Of a stretch of DNA of 64,000 bases, positions 1 to 9,429 are shown piece after piece; the stretch's first letter is position 1, and each line of letters begins with the position of its first letter. A program made the position numbers and the translations under genes. The stretch comes from Liolophura sinensis (lineage: Eukaryota; Mollusca; Polyplacophora; Chitonida; Chitonidae). The DNA is taken from contig NC_088306.1 in assembly GCF_032854445.1 (NCBI RefSeq), forward strand, positions 18,821,764 through 18,885,763, in the 5' to 3' direction. Under the pieces are notes generated by a model that saw only the letters and a program-made list of their open reading frames with translations, searched no databases and was not told the DNA's origin.

Positions 1-23
1 GTTATTTCAACTGATTTCGTTAC

Positions 24-842
24 CTGCCACGGGCGGTCCTATCAAGTAGCCAGTTCCCGATACCATCATCTCGACGCCGAAGGCTGTAGCAAGGTGCGCC
101 AGTCCTGCTAAGTCTTTCGTCATTGGCGTTAGCACTACGTAAGGTCCTCCGGTAAAGAGTCCCATTAGACCAGCAAATGCCATGGACAACGTTAAAGAGG
201 GAGAAACAAAGGGAAAGCCTGTTGTCAAGACAGCTATTACGGCAAACGAAGCACAATATAAAATAAACTTGTCCACGAAGGCTACAGTAAATCCAGTGAG
301 AAGTCGCGAGACAATGTTACAGACGCCCATGACTGTGAAGAGAAGCGCAGACTGTGTCATGGTGGCTCCGTTGAACATGACGTAGCTGGGTAAATACATG
401 TTCACCCAGGAAACGGTTATACTCCACAGGAAAATGCTGCTGCAAAACAAAAGCATGGGCAGGCTGAGGACGACTTTCAGAGAAGTTTTAATCGTCTTCT
501 TCCAGTGAGACTCCGGACCAGAAGGGGGGTCATCCAGAGGTTTCTCCGTGACGGCTCCTGGGTGGTCGGAATGATCAGCACGATTCCCCCAATGGGATCT
601 TTCCACGCTGTTCGGATGAATAATCATGGCAGACACGAACAGATTGGCGCTGATCCCAGCTAACATCAGGAACATTCCACGCCAGCCGAAAACGTTCTCG
701 AAGAATCCAAGCAGCGGGGCACCAACTAGCATACCGATTCCTCCTCCAGTCATGACCAGGGCGATGGCCACGTTTAAGTACTTGTCAAAGTAAAACCCTA
801 TTATCACCACAGAAGGTGCAAATACCATACCAGAGCCAAGGC
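24..842 (-). CDS. Monocarboxylate transporter-like (SLC16/MFS), exon 3, partial gene
   Basis: Large internal exon of a 12-TM major facilitator transporter of the monocarboxylate transporter type, expected to move small monocarboxylates or related solutes across the plasma membrane. The exon begins after a TTTGCAG acceptor and reads GLGSGMVFAPSVVIIGFYF, the family's TM4-TM5 region. It continues with GWRGMFLMLAG (TM6), a hydrophilic loop with many charged residues, then TM7 to TM12 ending in LIGPPVAG before a GTAACG donor. The phase (G|GC) fits exon 2 exactly. The last exon(s), expected to continue TM12 and the cytoplasmic tail, lie beyond the left edge. No frameshift or stop is seen. The SLC16 assignment is firm; the substrate and member cannot be told. 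Confidence 0.9.
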
Positions 843-1202
843 CTGCAAAACAAACAAGTTTCTTGTGACTGATGATATGGAAAACAGTGGGCAATTTTAA
901 CGTGGCATTGACCACATCCGCAGGCCGGAGAGGTAGATGTTAGTGTTACAGTAGTAGCCCTGTAATGAGTTCCAGTGTAATACTATTTTATGATTCCACT
1001 ATTTCTCCTTCGAAAGCTCAGCTCAATTTCAGATTAATAAGTCTTAGCGCTCATCTCACCTAACATTGTCCTTTCGACCAACACGTACGTGAGTTTTACG
1101 CATCTCAATTGTCACTGTAAGGAAACGGTGAGGTTTAAGAGTAAATGAATGGTCATGGCTAAACGGCCTATCGGTAATATTTCAGTACGTCTGTAAGGGC
1201 AA

Positions 1203-1460
1203 CCTCACTTGTCATTAAGAACAGTGTTATGTTTTAGATTAAAGTTCCTCACCTGTCATTAAGGACAGTGTGATGTTTTAAATTAAGGCTCCCATGAGAT
1301 TCTCCAGACTACCTCACCTGACATTAAGGACAGACTAATCTTTTAGAATCAGTCTCCATGGATTTCTGCTGACTACCTCACCTGTCATTACGGACAGTGT
1401 CATGTATTACATTAAGGCTCCATTGGGTTTCTGCTGGCTATCTCACCTGTCATTAAGGAG
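1203..1460. repeat. 64-65-bp tandem repeat carrying copies of the exon 2 splice donor
   Basis: On the plus strand the block starting (c/t)ctcac(c/t)tgtcattaagga begins near 1203, 1247, 1312, 1376 and 1441. The last copy contains the true exon 2 donor of the transporter gene. Spacing is 64-65 bp, except for a shorter first interval of about 44 bp. On the minus strand every copy reads close to TCCTTAATGACAG|GTGAG, so the intron holds four extra donor-like sites just downstream of the real one. Confidence 0.85.
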
Positions 1461-1590
1461 AGAGTGACGTACAGGTGGTCCAGTCTTGTGACAAATGCAC
1501 TGGCTGTACAGCCGATGAAGATGAGGAGGCTACCGAGCATCATGGACGTTCTACAGCTGGTCATGTTTGTCAAGAATCCAACCAACGGAC
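1447..1590 (-). CDS. Monocarboxylate transporter-like, exon 2
   Basis: A 144-bp exon coding GPLVGFLTNMTSCRTSMMLG and then a hydrophobic helix, which corresponds to TM2-TM3 of SLC16 proteins. The acceptor is CGTCGTAG and the donor is GACAG|GTGAG. Phases 1-in and 1-out join exons 1 and 3 without disturbing the frame. The 3' edge of this exon is the top copy of a 64-65-bp repeat that runs on into the intron (see the repeat at 1203-1460). Confidence 0.88.
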
Positions 1591-1603
1591 CTACGACGGT
1601 AAA

Positions 1604-1762
1604 GTTATTTATTGATTTATTTACTTATTTGATTGGTGTTTTACGCCGTACTCAAGAATATTTCACTTATTCCACAGCGGCCAGCATTGTGATGGGACGA
1701 AATAGGGCAGATTCCGGGGGGAAACCCACGACCATCAGCAGGTTGCTGGAAGACCTACACAC
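1604..1762 (-). mobile_element. SINE family A, truncated
   Basis: Reverse-orientation copy of the window's commonest SINE. It starts with the complement of the (AAAT)n tail, then gattggtgttttacgccg and ggccagcattgtgatgggac, and stops before the tRNA-like head. It lies in the transporter intron. Confidence 0.8.
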
Positions 1763-1985
1763 ATACGGGGGTAAAGTTAAGACGAAGAATAGCAGTATGA
1801 TACCCACAATAGTGCAAAGCTAATGTATACGTCTGAGTTGACACTGCTATAACGGCCTTGCACACTTCATCTGACACTGTTCACAGTTGTAAGAGATTGT
1901 GACACTCTTACGAAGAATCTGCGAGCTATATTTAATGATAAATTATGGAGTCCACAAATTCGCATAATATATCCAGTGACTTAAA

Positions 1986-2120
1986 GTTAATTTATTTATT
2001 TAAACGACTGATATTTTACACCATACTCAAGAATATTTCACTTATACGACGATGGCCAGCATTACGGTGGGAGGAAATCGACCATAGCCTGGGGGAAACA
2101 TACGACCATCCACAGGCTGC
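1986..2120 (-). mobile_element. SINE family A, 3' fragment
   Basis: Tail and core only: tttatttatttaaacgactg, then tattcaagaatatttcactt-type core and ggccagcattacggtgggag. It is diverged from the consensus and lacks the head. Confidence 0.75.
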
Positions 2121-2511
2121 TCCAATGATTATATTTCTAATGGTCTTAAATAAATGTTATATCATATACATGTTTTTATATATTGTTTTTAGTTTTGTGT
2201 GCATTTATTTATTTATTATTCGATCGGTGAATACGGCATGCAAGCATTCCCCCTTATATGACGGTGCTCTAGTTATTAGGTGGAGGAGATCGGGCAGAAC
2301 CCACTGGAAACCAATCACACCTGTCTACTTACCTCAGCGTAAAGTGTGGAACCACACATAACATCAGAAACCAACTGATTCAACATTGACATTTGAAGGC
2401 CCTTGGAACAGTAGAGAAATATCTTCAGTTTCATGCAAAAATAGAGGTCATCCACATCAAACGGTATCAATTCAATAAAATGTGGTATAGTAATAATCGT
2501 TATTATTGGAA

Positions 2512-2754
2512 GGTTTTCCGTGGCCGGGGGTAGTCAGCGCGCCAGCGCGGCGCAATTACCCAAATGTCTCTCACCAGTGCTGTCGATGAGAGTTCAAGTC
2601 CAGCTCATGGTGGCTTCCTCTCCGGGCGTACGTGGGAGAGTCTGACAGCGGCCTGCGGATAGTCAGGTTTCCCCCATCATAATGCTGGCCGCTCTCGTAG
2701 AAGTGAAACAGTATTCAGTAAGGCGTAAAACACCAGTGAAATAAATAAATAAAT
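2512..2754 (+). mobile_element. SINE family A, near full length
   Basis: Contains the tRNA-like head (A-box-like ccgtggc...tagtcagcgcgc and B-box gagttcaagtcc), the core (ccataatgctggcc, aggcgtaaaacaccagtgaa) and an (AAAT)n tail. Possible imperfect target-site duplications of about 12 bp (tattgraaggttt) flank it. Confidence 0.85.
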
Positions 2755-2899
2755 ATTGAAAGGTTTAAGACATGCCGGTTTACGAAACTGGCCCAGCTTT
2801 GTTTGTTGTGTGGCGGGGCACCAAATGCCACAGACTCCTAAAAATGCCCTTTTCACATGATGTTTTGAATATAAAGGTTGATAATGAACATTGAAAAAA

Positions 2900-3170
2900 A
2901 AAAGTTAATTAATCTGTTAATCTGTTAATCTCAACAGAGAGTGTGTTGTCTGAGTGATGCCACACTGTATTCTGTTGTTATAACACAGTACTCTGTTATG
3001 TTTAACACAATACCCTGTTAGTCTAATAGAATGATTATGAATGATGAATGAATTAAAAGAATATGTGTGTTATATTCAACAGAATAATCTTCTTCAATAA
3101 CAGAGTACATTCTAGCATAGACAACATACTTTCTGTTAAATTCAACAGGTTTTTTTTTTTTGAGAGAGAG
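2900..3170. repeat. Cluster of short inverted 'aacagagtac' motifs
   Basis: Intron sequence with repeated gtactctgttat and its complement ataacagagtac (near 2990 and 3100), plus several ctgttaa/ttcaacag words. It could fold on itself and may be a decayed fold-back element. No open frame of interest. Confidence 0.45.
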
Positions 3171-3243
3171 AGAATCACCGGGGTTTAATAGTATATGTTG
3201 TCCGCTGTTGTAATACATAAGGAGTATCCCTATTTAAACTATA

Positions 3244-3571
3244 CAGTGCAACAAAAGTAAGTCACCCCCAAACGTATTTTGATATCTCCCTTGATATGTA
3301 ACAGATCGCAATGAAATTCTGCACACACTATCACAGTAATCCGGCGGACGTGGTGTATCAAGGATTAGCTTGTGAAATTTTCAAAATGGACCGATTTTCA
3401 GTTTGCGCATGCCCATTAGCGCACAACTGCACCTGCACGTTAATATTTGATATACCACGTCCACCGGATTACAGTGATGATGTGTGCAAAATTTCATTGC
3501 GATCTGGTACATATCAAGGGAGATATCAAACAACGTTTTTGGTGGGGGGGGGGGGTACTTTTGTTGCACTG
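3244..3571. mobile_element. Fold-back (MITE-like) element with mariner-style ends
   Basis: The two halves are inverted copies: CAGTGCAACAAAAGTA at the left end and TACTTTTGTTGCACTG at the right, with arms of about 115 bp including gatatctcccttgatatg, gcaatgaaattctgcacaca and their complements. The left flank is TA, the Tc1/mariner target; the right flank is TT, so the duplication is imperfect. There is no transposase frame. The ends resemble Tc1/mariner termini; placement in that superfamily is inference. Confidence 0.75.
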
Positions 3572-3600
3572 TTGCACTATAATCTTTACTTCGTCTTTAC

Positions 3601-3805
3601 CTGTTAAATTGACTAGAGAAGTTGTTATACTGAGAACCCAGGATGTCTTCACCAGTCCTTCGTCGAACGTGTCTAGCAGGACGATCTGTATGACGCCTAA
3701 GCTGTACACCAACACGGCAATGATGATTTCAGCAAGGATTGCCGAAGCCATGACAAGCCAGGCCCAGCCGCGGTCCACGTCATGCGCTCTGTCCCGGAGG
3801 ACCAT
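3601..3805 (-). CDS. Monocarboxylate transporter-like, first coding exon
   Basis: Codes MVLRDRAHDVDRGWAWLVMA followed by TM1 and the start of TM2, ending ...TSLVNLT at an AACAG|GTAAAG donor. DRGWAWLV is the SLC16 signature at the start of TM1 (family form D-G-G-W-G-W-x-V), here with Arg in place of the first Gly. I chose ATG 3805 because it is the first in-frame Met after an in-frame TGA about 57 bp upstream. The exon ends in phase 1, matching exon 2. A fold-back transposon copy ends only about 30 bp from its splice donor. Sequence from 3806 to about 4180 is presumably 5' UTR and promoter; I recognise no motif there. Confidence 0.85.
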
Positions 3806-4363
3806 CGTGGACCAACCCTCGGTCCGCCTGTACTGAGGTGTGGGATGAACAGGAGCCGATCAGAGGGCGGGGTGGGAAAGGAACGAAACGAGGATGGTGC
3901 TGGGTTCAGCAGGCCTGGATCAGCATCTTATGCAAGTACACCCAACCCTGGCGTGACAGGCAGATCACGAGGCGTGACGATGTCAACACCTGTAGACAGT
4001 GCCTCCGTGCCCAGGCCCTCGCAGTACGGTATGTTTCAGCTCTCAGCAAACAAACGTATGTAGGGCCGAGTCAGTCATCTTCATTTACACACACGCATGA
4101 GCGCGCAGGCCTGATCTATGACTACGTTCTCCTTAGGCTAAACATAAGACCACTATTTATTCCAAAGTCCTCTATTCATTGAAAGAAAAGATAACACCAG
4201 CCCAAATGTATGTAGGTTATACATGGATAAAGTGTCCCACAGGAAGTTTAAAAAGCATATCTTTTTATTTTTGCGATGTTGCACAACCGAGATAGCACAG
4301 TTCAAAGTAAGCAATATCGCGCATATTGACATCGTGGAAAACATTACCGTGCTAGCGGTTTTA

Positions 4364-4936
4364 AAGGAGAAGAAAACATCAAAATGATGCCAAAATCAGA
4401 TGAAAGAGTGTCAAAACTTATTTGCAAATATCATCTTTAACATTTTTTTGGAATTTTTTTTTTCAAGAGAAAGGGTATTTGAAAATATTTTTGTATGGGG
4501 GGGGGGGTATTTGGGACCAACTTTTGTTATTTATCCTTGTTGCATAATAATGTTCTAAATAAGGATGCGGAGCTTGTCTAATAAATTTATTTGAATGTAA
4601 ATTTATATCCAAACATATGCATTTAACCTAAATTATGATAATATTTATGAGCATATTAAAATATAAATATGATCCAAATTGAGGTTTAATACATTTGTTA
4701 GGTGGAAAGAACAAATTCTAGTGCAAAAATATTTATTAAACTTGTGTTACATCCTCATTTATGACATTATTAACAAAAGACTATAAATACCAAAGGGGGT
4801 CCCAAACACCCACCTTACAAAAATTATTTTCAAGTGTCTATTTTCTCCTTACGGAAAAATATTGAAGACCACATTTAGGAATAATTTTTCACTCTCTTTC
4901 ATCTGAACTTTATGTCACGTTTATGTTTTCTCCACT
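4364..4936. mobile_element. Fold-back element, about 570 bp, arms about 140-150 bp
   Basis: Left arm: ggagaagaaaacatc, cagatgaaagagtgt, then a G-run and tatttgggacc. Right arm: ggtcccaaacaccca, ctctctttcatctga, then tttatgttttctcc. The arms are diverged inverted copies around an AT-rich centre. No coding potential. Class is not determined. Confidence 0.65.
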
Positions 4937-4951
4937 TTTAACGTTTACGTG

Positions 4952-5096
4952 GAAAGTCTGTCAGCAACATGGTGTTGGGTTTCCCCGCCCTGGCTCTGCC
5001 CGGCTTCCTCCCACCATAATACTGGCCACCGTCGTGTAAGTAAAATATTCTTGAGTAGGCCCTACGGCGTAAAACACTAATCAAAGAAATAAATAA
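4952..5096 (+). mobile_element. SINE family A, 3' part
   Basis: Core and tail only (tcctcccaccataatactgg, cggcgtaaaacactaatcaa and an A-rich end). The tRNA-like head is missing. Confidence 0.75.
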
Positions 5097-5154
5097 TAGT
5101 ATTATTGTTAATAGGGATTACACTTCCTGAATAAAGCACAGATTCTAGTGCTGA

Positions 5155-5490
5155 AATTTGGCTGAGACCACTGCGGGTTTCGAACCAGCGACCTCAGAGG
5201 CAGGCACCAAATCGCCAGCAATACATGTCAACCGATTAGATCACTCGACCAACAGGCCTTCCACAAAAATAAAAGGTAGAGTTTACAGCGAACATGCATT
5301 ACCCCTCTGATAATCACAAATGACGTCACTCCCTGAGGTGAATATATCAGATAGGTACAGATGTCATTTAGATGATTATTTTTGTGGAAGGCCTATTGGT
5401 CGAGTGGTCTAGATGGTTGACATGTATTCCTTGCTATTTGGTGCCTGACCCTGAGGTCTCTGGTTCAAAACCCGCACTTGAATTTAGTAA
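5155..5490. mobile_element. Inverted pair of tRNA-like sequences
   Basis: Two arms of about 105 bp point outward from a centre near 5330. The right arm contains ggccta...gtcgagtggtctagatggtt, tttggtgcctgaccctgagg and the B-box-like ggttcaaaaccc; the left arm is the complement, with gggtttcgaaccagcgacct. It looks like two tRNA-headed units in head-to-head arrangement, or one fold-back transposon. A tRNAscan-type run would decide whether either arm is a tRNA pseudogene. Confidence 0.55.
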
Positions 5491-5741
5491 TTCTGTTACT
5501 AAATCCACTTTCTATATGACATCTGTACCTAAAATAAATATCAGTTTTAAAGAATAGGGCGAGAGTTATTTCTATAAACCGAGGACTTTATCTGTATGTT
5601 TCCGCTTACGTCAACTGAACCGCTTCAGTTGGCGCTGCCAATCCAGTGGAAATGGAGCATGTGCACAGCGCTAGGTAAATGTTCACATGTAAACGAACAT
5701 GGCTGATTACACGCGCAAAAAGACCTTACGGCTCGCTCGTT

Positions 5742-6450
5742 TTGATTGATTGATTTTATTAGCCATGCAATAATAAATATATACATTGGATTTTAAGACA
5801 TCAACAAAATACGGATACAATGTGATAACAATGAAGTCTAGAAAGATATAATACATGGTGGGAATAAAGCTCAGGTTGAGCTTGTTCTATCCCATGTATA
5901 AGTAATAACAGCATTGGAGATGTGAGACTGACAGTTTGTGTCTAAAAATTTATTTTTTCTTTCTAAATATATATGAGTTTATTTTTTACCTCAACTATGC
6001 CTTAAATGTGTAATGTTAGACTAAAGATTGCAGCTTAGAGAAAAGATTTTAATAAAGACTGAAAGTGCGATTAAGAAGAAACTGATCTTAGTGTTAATGG
6101 AAGTTTATTCCATTCCCTAGGACAATGGTTTATACAATAGTTTGTGGAAGGCTAGTTGTCTGTTTCTCGTGTGATATGGATTTAAAATTTAAAATGATTA
6201 AACGGGAATTTAAACTTACAGGAATAGTGCCTATGGAATACAAGTAAATATGAGTTTGTAACAGAGTAGAAAATAGAGATAGTTCGGCAAAGGGTAAGAT
6301 TTTCAGTTCGCAAAAAAGCGGTTGGGTGTGGCAAAGCCGGCCTGATAAAGTAATTGTTCTAATTGCCGTTTTTAGAACTATGTACAAGGGCTTGAGATGT
6401 GTCTGATATGTGTTTCTCCACAATATATTTACAGTATAGTAGATATGGAT
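5742..6450 (-). mobile_element. LINE (non-LTR retrotransposon) C-terminal remnant
   Basis: The minus-strand frame near 6130-6423 reads HLKPLYIVLKTAIRTITLSG then QPLFCELKILPFAEL. This is the usual end of CR1/L2-like LINE polyproteins (PL..LQKKAIRI..., PLF..LKIL). After an in-frame stop near 6130 the pattern continues in another frame as CPREWNKLPLTLRS, so the copy is frameshifted and dead. The 3' end has a tgattgattgatt repeat at about 5742. No 5' half is present. Confidence 0.7.
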
Positions 6451-6664
6451 AAATAATTGAGTAATAAAGGATTAGGAGGGTCTTTTTATTTACACATTGT
6501 TAAATGTGTAAAATAAAACCTATATTTCTTGACACTTTGGAACACAAGTATCTTATTTGAACAGTCCAGGTCAGTTTCTCATGGAAAAATATACCATGAA
6601 ATTTGAATTTATCAACTTTTACAATTTCGTTACCAAATTATGAATTGCAGCTATTTTCTTGTTA

Positions 6665-6865
6665 TTGCACTGAGAAAAGTTAATGAGTCACTGTTGTGTC
6701 ATATGGACTCATCCCAGCAAGTCAGTTGTGTTCGACTCAGTGATGTCAGTCACATGACCTACTCTGGACACAAACTGAGTCGCGTCTGAGTAACTTTCTT
6801 GGACAAGTGACTCATCGCATGAGTTTTGGTAATCGTCCCAGTGAGTCATATGACAGGTGAACAAT
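6665..6865. repeat. Left block of TGACTCA/TGAGTCA-rich sequence
   Basis: Contains many gagtca/tgactc words, including exact AP-1 type heptamers (aatgagtcac, gtgactcatc, agtgagtcat). The matching block lies at about 7670-7995. It may be a degenerate tandem repeat rather than a regulatory cluster. Confidence 0.5.
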
Positions 6866-7456
6866 GGTAAACTGTTTAAAATCTTACACCAAATGCAATC
6901 CAGTACGAACTAGATTAGCCCCGTATCCATTCCTGTAGGTCTGTAACGTTTTTGTGACCAAATGGGTTATGCATTTAATATCTAATGCCGAGAACAATAT
7001 GGTTAGCCCAGCTTGGACTTTAATTCCCAGTGTGTGTTAAAAACAAGTGGAAGCGAGCCATGTTATGTTACTTTTTTCTGACACTTATGGTGATCTAGTT
7101 CATTACTCAAAATAAGTTTTATATAAATGTATTCAGTATAAGTGAACGGGAGCTTTTTTTTGTGTGAAAAGAGGATTTACATGTAAACCTGAGACTGCTA
7201 TATGTAGTACGCTAAAGCTTCTCTTGGTGAACAGTGCCACCTTGTATTTGAACCCAGGAGAATGCATGGTGATCACGGATAGTAACCAGTACTTGTATTT
7301 GTTCTTTACTGAACAGTGCACTTTACTGTTATCTCTCTTTTTCTTTTTCCCGGACTCGGTTTATGCATGGATATTTCTAAAATTCAGTGACAAAGACAAA
7401 CATTTGTGCTAAACATCAAAATTCTGTTGTGTAATGGGCCTACTGTCATGACTGTA

Positions 7457-7637
7457 GTATTTATTTTACTTATGGTGTTTTACGCAGTAGTCAAGGATAT
7501 TTCACTTACACCATGACAGCCAGCAAAAAGATGGAAGAAGCTGGTCAGTGCCTGGGGGGAAAACCCACTACCATGCGCCAGTATGTTCGCAAACCTTCAC
7601 GCTTACCACCGGAGAGAAAGACAGCATGAGTTGGCCA
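7457..7637 (-). mobile_element. SINE family A, diverged
   Basis: Complement of the tail and core (ttatggtgttttacgcagta, gatatttcacttacacc, gccagcaaaaagatgg) followed by part of the middle region and a shortened head. Confidence 0.7.
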
Positions 7638-7669
7638 TTGTATCTTGCTAACAGGCTATAGTCACTCGT

Positions 7670-7995
7670 CAGACGGTAGTTAATTAGAGCAGCGTTATCA
7701 CAAGTCTAGGTAGTCCTGTGACTCTTAACTGAATGAGTTATCTGACAAGCGGAGAGTCCATTGACCAGCGGAAAGAGTCCTTGGAGCAAATGAGCGAGTC
7801 TTTTGACCAATAAAGTGAGTCTTTTGTCTAGTTTAGCGAGTCTTTTGACTAAATACATGAGTCTGGTGACTACTCATGTGAATTTCATGACTGACCAAGT
7901 GAGTCTTTCATAACCCAGCTGATCTGGTCGTATGACTCAGTTTTTCTGAGTGAAATTAGCTCAATTGTATGACTCAGATTATTGAGTCAGCTGAC
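7670..7995. repeat. Right block of gagtc-rich degenerate repeat
   Basis: About a dozen gagtcttttgacc-like words recur at roughly 20-28 bp, with exact TGACTCA/TGAGTCA heptamers at its right end (tatgactcag, ttgagtcagc). Spacing is irregular. No gene. Confidence 0.55.
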
Positions 7996-8386
7996 CCGAA
8001 CTTTTCTCTCTGTGTGTGTTTTATTAACATATATTTGGCTTTGGAGGCATTCAGAGATAATCGGTTGGTTAGAAACCACGTATACTTGTTTTCCAACTCG
8101 ACATTTATGACGTAAATCACTTGAGGTGCGTCATCGTTAGAGTAAATGCAACTTGTGTCATCCGCAAACAGACTAAGATCCATGGGTTTAATGCTCTAAT
8201 GATGTCATTAGTGTAGAGTAGAAGTAAAGTCGGGCTCGTGGCAGGATCAGTCAAAAAGAGGCGTAAAAAGGGCTCCACAGGTTGACAAACAAGTCCAGAG
8301 TTGTATTTGGTGGTCAGTTTGAACGATGGAGTACACTGAAGATAGAAAAGTGTCCTCACGAAGCACGAAGACATCTTCTTAGTCAC
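7974..8386 (-). pseudogene. LINE reverse transcriptase fragment
   Basis: The minus strand carries the RT active-site region LFADDTSCIYSND followed by TWFLTNRLSLNASKAKYMLI, which is the usual FADD box and downstream helix of non-LTR reverse transcriptases. The preceding LLLLYTNDI block is in another frame, so at least one frameshift separates the parts. It is a short remnant with no endonuclease or 3' end. It is opposite in strand to the LINE at 9.4 kb, so it is a separate insertion. Confidence 0.75.
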
Positions 8387-9239
8387 TGCTCGTTAAACTT
8401 ACCTGCAGCTTACTTCATGGACAACTGCGTTCGGCTTTCAAACACTATTATAAATATTATTTATAGCCAAGCTTCCTTTTTACATTGCGTGCCAGTTATG
8501 GTACAATATATGCATATGTCTTCGGTTATGATACCTAGATGGAGCAATATCGATTGAGTAGGAAAGTTAGCAAGATCACACTGTCATCGTTTCTGTCACC
8601 CACACGTACCTCGCTCGACATGTTTGTTTTGAATGGAACTTTCCTAACGCTGCCCGTATGCTTTGCGCCCTTTCGGTTGAATATAAATAAGGCAAAATGG
8701 CCCGTCCTCTGTTCGAATAATAGCAGGATTTCTCCGGGCTCGTACTTTGAAGAAACTTATACAGGTAACCATAGTGACACATTTTTCTGTATGTTTTTCC
8801 TGGCGCACATAGAAATCCAGGCTTGATAATCGTCGTCTCCTGACACAACTCCAGCCAAATTCCTGACATATAGTTGGGGGGCGGGGGGGATGGGGGGAAT
8901 TGGGTGACTGATCAAATGTTTCACAAAAGTGATCAACAGTTTGACTGGGTCAAACCCACTAAGTGAGAGGTCGATCGACCTGGCTTTTTTACTACTTTTG
9001 CCTGGGGTGCATACACCACCATTTTCTCAAAAACATAAATATTCATACCTAGAAGGAAACTTTAAAATCTCTCCTATAAAATAGTACCACCTAGCAAGCA
9101 GAAATAAAGCCACAGCTTCAGTATGTCTGAGAATCTTACTTGATCATCATAAAGAGTCCATTGCATGAGTTATGGAGTATACAGAGAGGATCTCGAAAAC
9201 AAGCGAAATGAAGAAAACTATATACCCCAATTTTTTTTT

Positions 9240-9412
9240 TAATATTCCTTTTTGGGGTATATTTACACCTGATAATTACCCATCTGTTTTATGCATATTT
9301 TCCGTCATTGGTGGGATTTTTCGGTAATTGCATCATCATTGATCTTGCTCGGAGCGCGGCGAACATCCCGAAGTGCCCCGAGCCCAGTGAACTGTGGTCG
9401 ATATAGTGACGA
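9240..9412 (+). repeat. Dispersed repeat shared with AARS2 intron 3
   Basis: The stretch with tgcatattttccgtca, catcatcattgatcttgctc and gaagtgcccc recurs in diverged form near 43,384-43,510 and again near 45,110-45,240. It sits just 5' of a LINE fragment here. A short hairpin (tataccccaa...ttggggtata) lies at its left edge. Class unknown. Confidence 0.55.
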
Positions 9413-9429
9413 AACCCGAGCGTATTTAA

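Noticed and set aside
8539-8869. Overlapping open frames on both strands at 8.5-8.9 kb
   Set aside because: No family recognised and no link to the LINE fragments on either side.
8874-8900. G-runs as G-quadruplex regulators (also 30,670, 37,140, 49,363)
   Set aside because: They are short homopolymer-like runs in repeats and introns with no gene context; noted only as possible sequencing trouble spots.
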